NCBI GenBank assembly: GCA_041590075.1
Contig: JBFHUL010000017.1
Coordinates: 1-46,097, forward strand
Direction of reading: 5' to 3'
Length of the DNA: 46,097 nt
Source of the DNA: PZPK01 sp041590075
GTDB lineage: Bacteria; Pseudomonadota; Gammaproteobacteria; Pseudomonadales; Oleiphilaceae
Positions 41,620 through 46,097 of the stretch are shown here, in pieces. The notes under the pieces were generated by a model. The model was given only the letters and a program-made list of their open reading frames with translations, searched no databases and was not told the DNA's origin. Each line of letters opens with the position of its first letter. The stretch's first letter is position 1. A program made the position numbers and the translations under genes.

Positions 41620-41626
41620 GCTAAAT

Positions 41627-41654
41627 TTGACCTTTTAAATCCGCAGGTTATGCT
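41627..41654 (+). promoter_or_regulatory. Possible sigma-70-like promoter for cheY
   Basis: TTGACC, a 16-base spacer and TATGCT, just after the fliA stop and about 140 bases before cheY. I found no sigma-28 consensus in this gap. Confidence 0.3.
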
Positions 41655-41716
41655 TTGCGCTGCTGCGTACTCCCGAGGCGCTGCAGCACTGGAATTAATG
41701 CTAAAAAAAACTGGCC

Positions 41717-41734
41717 AGCCGAAGAACTCCGGCT
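41717..41734 (+). terminator. Weak hairpin between fliA and cheY
   Basis: AGCCG, loop AAGAACTC, CGGCT, followed by AGACTTGTTTT. It is a modest stem, and its position before cheY would attenuate read-through from fliA. Confidence 0.35.
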
Positions 41735-41791
41735 AGACTTGTTTTATGGTTTTAAACTCAATTTCGGGTATCGACGTGAGTGGAGGTCGAC

Positions 41792-42178
41792 TTGAATAAA
41801 GATATGAAAATCCTTGTGGTAGATGATTTTTCTACGATGAGGAGAATTATTAAAAACTTGTTGAGAGATCTTGGGTTTACCAATACCGATGAAGCCGATG
41901 ACGGAAACTCAGCGTTGCCGATGCTGCAATCCGGTAAATACGACTTTTTGATCACAGATTGGAATATGCCGGGCATGACCGGTATCGATCTTCTGCGTAA
42001 TGTAAGGGCTGATGAAAACCTTAAAACGCTGCCTGTGCTCATGGTGACGGCAGAAGCCAAGCGCGACCAGATTGTTGCTGCCGCTCAGGCTGGTGTAAAC
42101 GGGTACGTTGTCAAACCCTTTACTGCAGCGGTCCTCAAGGAAAAAATTGAAAAAATCTTCGAACGTATCGACTCCTGA
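41792..42178 (+). CDS. cheY: CheY, chemotaxis response regulator (TTG start)
   Basis: A 128-residue single receiver: acidic pocket DD11-12, phosphoacceptor Asp56 (FLITDWNMPGMTG), TAEAKRDQIVAAAQAGVNGYVVKPF. It is very like Pseudomonas and Vibrio CheY. GGAGG lies five bases before a TTG at 41792, which yields MNKDMKILVVDD as in Vibrio relatives. The first in-frame ATG (41804) would put the box 17 bases away, and a GTG at 41780 overlaps the box. CheY-P binds FliM to reverse the motor and is dephosphorylated by CheZ. It starts the cheYZAB operon. Confidence 0.95.
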   Translation: MNKDMKILVVDDFSTMRRIIKNLLRDLGFTNTDEADDGNSALPMLQSGKYDFLITDWNMPGMTGIDLLRNVRADENLKTLPVLMVTAEAKRDQIVAAAQAGVNGYVVKPFTAAVLKEKIEKIFERIDS

Positions 42179-42190
42179 TTTAGGTACGCC

Positions 42191-42973
42191 ATGAGTAATG
42201 AAGAAACGGTGAGTGGTACTTCAGGAAGCGTGCTTGAAGAAACGCTGAAAGAACAGGCAAACCAATTAAAAATTCTGGTTGATTCGGGCGACATGACCGG
42301 CGCGATGGCGCTGATTTCAGAGATCAACCACACGCGCGATGAAACGCTCTATCAGGAAGTTGGAAAACTGACACGTTCTCTCCACGAGTCTATCCGAAAT
42401 TTTCAAATTGATACCAGTCGCACGACAGGCGACGAGGACCTCTCAAAGATAGAAGATGCCACCGATCGGCTTGCCTATGTCGTTGATCTGACAAATAAAG
42501 CAGCCAATAAAACACTCGATCTGGTTGAAGCTACGATGCCGATGGCATCGGAGATCCGCGATGAAGCTAACAAGCTAAAGAAAGAGTGGGGAAGGCTGCG
42601 TCGCAAAGAGATGAAACCTGACGAATTTCGTGTACTGACGACCCGCATGGATAGCTTTTTAGGTCAACTCGGTACCGATTCGGATAAAGTTTACAAGAAT
42701 CTGTCAGATATATTACTGGCACAGGACTTTCAGGATCTCACCGGGCAGGTGATCCAGCGCGTTACAAGTCTGGTGAAGGAAGTTGAAGATAATTTGGTGA
42801 ATTTGGTCAGAATGGCAGGAAAGGTCGATCAGATTGCCGGAACGGTCTATGTCGCAGAACAAAAACAATCGGATATAGCAGGTGAAGGTCCACAAATGAA
42901 GACTGATCAGCGTGAAGACGTGGTTTCCGGTCAGGATGATGTGGATGACCTGTTATCCAGTCTGGGCTTTTAA
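42191..42973 (+). CDS. cheZ: CheZ, CheY-P phosphatase
   Basis: A 260-residue, mostly helical protein. The catalytic signature AQDFQDLTGQ is at 177-186. The extreme C-terminus, QDDVDDLLSSLGF, is the CheY-binding peptide, joined by a flexible linker. CheZ is a dimeric four-helix bundle that inserts a Gln beside the CheY phosphate. It sits 12 bases after cheY and 11 before cheA. The C-terminal peptide resembles repeats in CheA and the FliM N-terminus. Confidence 0.95.
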   Translation: MSNEETVSGTSGSVLEETLKEQANQLKILVDSGDMTGAMALISEINHTRDETLYQEVGKLTRSLHESIRNFQIDTSRTTGDEDLSKIEDATDRLAYVVDLTNKAANKTLDLVEATMPMASEIRDEANKLKKEWGRLRRKEMKPDEFRVLTTRMDSFLGQLGTDSDKVYKNLSDILLAQDFQDLTGQVIQRVTSLVKEVEDNLVNLVRMAGKVDQIAGTVYVAEQKQSDIAGEGPQMKTDQREDVVSGQDDVDDLLSSLGF

Positions 42974-42984
42974 GGGGCATACGC

Positions 42985-45213
42985 ATGGGTTTTGAAGCGG
43001 ACGAAGAGATACTCCAGGACTTTCTTGTTGAGTCTGGTGAGATATTGGAGCTTCTATCCGAGCAACTCGTTGATTTGGAGCAGAATCCCGAAGACAACGA
43101 TTTGTTGAATGCTATTTTTCGTGGGTTTCATACGGTGAAAGGCGGCGCAGGCTTCTTGCAGCTGGATGCGCTCGTGGATTGTTGTCACGTTGCTGAAAAC
43201 GTGTTCGATGTATTGCGTAATGGCAAGCGCGGTGTTGATTCCGAGTTGATGGATGTGGTGCTGAGAGCGCTCGATACTGTTAATGAAATGTTCGATGAAG
43301 TGCGCAATCGAAAAGAACCGACGCCAGCGGATCCGCAATTGCTTAAAGACCTGGAACGTTTTGCCAAACCTGCGGGTGAAGATGATGCCGCTCCGGCGGA
43401 ACCCGCTCAGGCGCCAACATCACAACAAGCAGCACCGGCTGATTCCGGTGATATTACCGACGACGAATTTGAGCAGTTGCTCGATGCACTGGATGGTCCC
43501 GAAGGCACGAGTGCCGCGCCTGCTGCTCCATCGGAAAAAACCGGTGGTGAGGATGAAATTACCGATGATGAGTTTGAGCAGTTGCTTGATGAGCTGCACG
43601 GTGCTGGAAAGCCGGTAAATACAGGCGCAGAAGCTGCTTCTCCCGCTTCAAGCAGCGGTGGTTCTGACGATATCAGTGACGAGGAGTTCGAAAAGCTTCT
43701 AGACGACCTGCACGGCAAAGGAAAATTTGATACCGGTAAAATCGACAGTGGAGAATCTGCGCCGGCCGCTCCGCAACAAACTGGAGCAGCGGCGGCATCC
43801 GGTCAAGGTGGTTCTGAGCTCATCACCGACGATGAATTTGAAAACCTGCTGGATGAGCTGCATGGTTCTGGCAAGGCGCCCGCGGCTGGCGCCGCGGGTA
43901 CTCCTCCGCCACCGCCTCCTCCGGCCAAAGAGCCCCCTAAAGCAGCGCCACCTCCAGAACCTGAAAAGAAACCAGCGCCGAAACCCGAGCCAAAACAGGA
44001 GCCGAAACCGGCCCCAGCGCCCCGCAAAGCGCCGGCAGGTAAATCGGAGAGTATTGCAACTGAAACGACTGTACGGGTTGATACCAAACGCCTTGATGAC
44101 ATCATGAACATGGTGGGCGAGCTGGTATTGGTGCGTAATCGTTTGAAGCGTCTGGGTGACGAGAGTGCCGACGAAGCCTTGCAGAAAGCGGTGTCGAATC
44201 TGGATGTGGTGACAGGGGATTTGCAATCGGCTGTCATGCAGACGCGAATGCAGCCCATCAAGAAAGTGTTTGGGCGTTTCCCGCGCGTGGTACGTGATTT
44301 GGCGCGCAACCTTAAAAAAGAAGTCAATCTGGTGTTGGTGGGGGAAGAAACCGACCTGGACAAAAATCTTGTTGAAGCTTTGTCTGACCCATTGGTGCAT
44401 TTGGTGCGTAATGCAGTGGACCATGGTATCGAAATGCCAGATGTGCGTGAGCAGAGCGGAAAGCCGCGTATCGGCAAAGTTGTGCTCTCGGCGCAACAGG
44501 AGGGCGACCATATTCTCTTGGCAATAGAGGATGATGGTGCCGGCATGGACCCGGATGTATTGCGTCGTAAAGCAGTAGAAAAGGGCATTTATGACGAAGA
44601 CGCCGCCGAGCGTTTAACCGACAATGAGTGTTTCAATCTTATCTTCGCGCCGGGCTTTTCAACCAAGTCTGAGATATCTGATGTATCGGGGCGCGGTGTG
44701 GGTATGGATGTGGTGAAAACCAAGATTACCCAGTTGAATGGCACGGTCAATATCGACTCGGAGCGAGGTAAAGGTTCACGCCTGACGATTAAGGTGCCGT
44801 TGACGCTGGCGATCATGCCTACCCTGATGGTGAAACTGAGCGAGCAGTCGTTCGCCTTCCCATTGGTGAGTGTGGTGGAAATTTTTCATCTGGATTTGAC
44901 GCGCACCAATGTCGTCGACGGACAAGAATGTGTTGTGGTTCGCGATAATGTTTATCCCTTGTTTTATATCAAACGCTGGCTCGTTGATAGCTACACTGAG
45001 AACAGTGATTCTGCCCACGTAGTGATTGTCGCCGTGGGTACGCAGCGCGTTGGGTTCGTCGTAGACCAACTGGTGGGGCAGGAAGAAGTTGTCATCAAAC
45101 CTTTGGGAGGAATGCTGCACGGTACACCTGGTATGGCCGGTGCGACGATAACCGGAGATGGCCGCATTGCTCTCATATTGGATATTCCGAGTTTATTGCA
45201 GCGTTATGCGTAA
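42985..45213 (+). CDS. cheA: CheA, chemotaxis histidine kinase with four-repeat linker
   Basis: A 742-residue kinase. P1 (about 1-105) has phosphorylatable His49 in FRGFHTVKGGAGFL. No recognisable P2 domain follows. Instead there is an Ala/Pro/Glu-rich linker with four ITDDEFEQLLDELHG-type repeats (156-171, 191-206, 229-244, 279-294) and then a Pro/Lys-rich stretch. P3 dimerisation, P4 ATPase (LVRNAVDHGIE, IEDDGAGMD, GFSTKSEISDVSGRGVGMDVV) and P5 regulatory domains are complete. CheA phosphorylates CheY and CheB under receptor control. It lies between cheZ and cheB. Confidence 0.96.
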   Translation: MGFEADEEILQDFLVESGEILELLSEQLVDLEQNPEDNDLLNAIFRGFHTVKGGAGFLQLDALVDCCHVAENVFDVLRNGKRGVDSELMDVVLRALDTVNEMFDEVRNRKEPTPADPQLLKDLERFAKPAGEDDAAPAEPAQAPTSQQAAPADSGDITDDEFEQLLDALDGPEGTSAAPAAPSEKTGGEDEITDDEFEQLLDELHGAGKPVNTGAEAASPASSSGGSDDISDEEFEKLLDDLHGKGKFDTGKIDSGESAPAAPQQTGAAAASGQGGSELITDDEFENLLDELHGSGKAPAAGAAGTPPPPPPPAKEPPKAAPPPEPEKKPAPKPEPKQEPKPAPAPRKAPAGKSESIATETTVRVDTKRLDDIMNMVGELVLVRNRLKRLGDESADEALQKAVSNLDVVTGDLQSAVMQTRMQPIKKVFGRFPRVVRDLARNLKKEVNLVLVGEETDLDKNLVEALSDPLVHLVRNAVDHGIEMPDVREQSGKPRIGKVVLSAQQEGDHILLAIEDDGAGMDPDVLRRKAVEKGIYDEDAAERLTDNECFNLIFAPGFSTKSEISDVSGRGVGMDVVKTKITQLNGTVNIDSERGKGSRLTIKVPLTLAIMPTLMVKLSEQSFAFPLVSVVEIFHLDLTRTNVVDGQECVVVRDNVYPLFYIKRWLVDSYTENSDSAHVVIVAVGTQRVGFVVDQLVGQEEVVIKPLGGMLHGTPGMAGATITGDGRIALILDIPSLLQRYA
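43450..43866 (+). repeat. Four DDEFExLL peptide repeats coded in cheA
   Basis: Four 16-codon units at 43450-43497, 43555-43602, 43669-43716 and 43819-43866. The shared core is D/E-I-T/S-D-D/E-E-F-E-x-L-L-D-x-L-H/D-G. The codons differ between copies, so the repeats are old and conserved at the protein level. Spacers are Ala/Pro/Gly/Ser-rich and look disordered. Confidence 0.9.
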
Positions 45214-45310
45214 TGCCTGGCGTCGGCTCGGTTCGATTAGTCTGCGGGTTTTTCTGGCGCGCAGGTAAGCCGCATTTATGCGTCAACAGCGAACAGCGTG
45301 AGGGAGGTCA

Positions 45311-46097
45311 ATGGTAGCTACTGTTCTGGTTGTTGACGACTCCGCATTCTTCCGCAAACGCGTGTGTGAGATTCTCGAATCGGCTCCCGATATCAAAGTC
45401 GTCGGTGTTGCATCGAACGGTCGAGAGGCGATTGAGTTAACCAAAAAATTAAAGCCCGACGTCATCACAATGGATTATGAGATGCCGGTGATGGATGGCG
45501 TGACAGCCGTGCGGCTGATCATGCAGGAAACGCCCACGCCTATCCTGATGTTTTCCTCGCTTACCTATGAGGGCGCACGCGTCACGCTGGATGCACTTGA
45601 GGCCGGTGCAGTCGACTTTCTACCCAAAAATTTTGAAGACATCGCGCGTGACGCATCGAAGATGCAGGATGTATTGCGCAAGCGCATTCTTACCCTCGTT
45701 AAGCCGTCACGTAAAAAGCTCGCGGAACAGGCCTCTGTCGCGCCTACCTCGCCATCGGTCGCGCCTGATGTCTCACCCAGGCCTGCTGAAGCTTCCCCAA
45801 CGCCGCCGAGCGCCCGTGCGCCCTCAAGGGCCGGTCGTATCCGAGAGGCGCGTCAGAAAATCGCTCACCCCGTGGATCTGTTGCTCATCGGAACATCTAC
45901 AGGCGGTCCGGTTGCTTTGCAGAAGATTCTTTCGGCGCTGCCGGCAAACCTGCCGGTGCCAGTGTTGCTGGTACAACACATGCCCGCGACCTTTACTCCG
46001 GCATTCGCCGAACGTTTAAATTCGCTGTCTAAATTGCGCATCAAGCACGCGGAAGATGGGGATGTTGTTCGCCCTGGAAATGCTTATCTTGCACCGG
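45311..46097 (+). CDS. cheB: CheB, receptor methylesterase (partial, runs off the window)
   Basis: 262 codons are visible and the frame is open at the window end. GGGAGG precedes the ATG. The receiver has DD9-10, phosphoacceptor Asp55 (VITMDYEMPVMDG) and a VDFLPKNF switch region. A Pro/Ala/Ser-rich linker of about 60 residues leads to the esterase domain, which begins LLLIGTSTGGPVALQKIL (catalytic Ser in the STGG motif) and VLLVQHMPATFTPAFAERL. The final catalytic residues lie beyond the edge. CheB demethylates receptors in adaptation. The 97-base gap after cheA shows no promoter or terminator. Confidence 0.95.
   Translation, partial: MVATVLVVDDSAFFRKRVCEILESAPDIKVVGVASNGREAIELTKKLKPDVITMDYEMPVMDGVTAVRLIMQETPTPILMFSSLTYEGARVTLDALEAGAVDFLPKNFEDIARDASKMQDVLRKRILTLVKPSRKKLAEQASVAPTSPSVAPDVSPRPAEASPTPPSARAPSRAGRIREARQKIAHPVDLLLIGTSTGGPVALQKILSALPANLPVPVLLVQHMPATFTPAFAERLNSLSKLRIKHAEDGDVVRPGNAYLAP

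Overview
The window is a chromosomal segment of a motile, Pseudomonas-type polar-flagellated marine-like gammaproteobacterium. The flagellar gene order, the FleQ/FleS/FleR cascade, FlhF/FlhG and the CheYZAB arrangement all fit. Protein flavour (H-NOX, LruC protein, the fliJ-STAS-phosphatase-Hpt-fliK arrangement) suggests the Cellvibrionales/Alteromonadales-Pseudomonadales sphere; this placement is inference. I see no tRNA, rRNA, insertion sequence, prophage or CRISPR array.

Region 1 (about 1-6100, all minus strand) is a cell-surface and polysaccharide block. Reading in the direction of transcription it holds an LruC-domain secreted protein, a small lipoprotein, a GT2 glycosyltransferase, a second DxD glycosyltransferase, a 49-residue membrane peptide, a MOP-type flippase coupled to that peptide by an ATGA overlap, and a small membrane protein. 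A good sigma-54 site lies in front of the LruC gene and a weaker one in front of the 49-residue gene. An 11-base word is shared upstream of both.

Region 2 (about 6200-14875) is a dense signalling island. On the minus strand lie a periplasmic binding protein and a membrane kinase (ATGA overlap), then an H-NOX gas sensor, a soluble kinase and a sigma-54-activating regulator, which overlap one another and end next to the LruC promoter. On the plus strand lie an HTH-receiver protein and a receiver-HD-GYP protein whose catalytic metal ligands are degenerate. The likely theme is gas and ligand sensing that sets surface polysaccharide against motility.

Region 3 (about 14940-46097, plus strand) is the flagellar and chemotaxis cluster: fliT-like, fleQ, fleS-fleR, fliEFGHIJ, a STAS / receiver-PP2C-HATPase / Hpt partner-switch module, fliK, fliLMNOPQR-flhB, flhA-flhF-flhG-fliA, cheY-cheZ-cheA and the first part of cheB, which runs off the window. 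Regulatory sites form a coherent scheme. fleQ has a sigma-70 promoter with a FleQ-like box over its -35. fleS, fliE, fliL and probably flhA have sigma-54 sites, and the last three carry a FleQ-like box 26-27 bases downstream of the -12 GC. Terminator-like hairpins separate the transcription units.

The most striking sequence observation is in CheA. Its linker carries four copies of an acidic LL motif that matches the CheY-docking peptides visible at the FliM N-terminus and the CheZ C-terminus.
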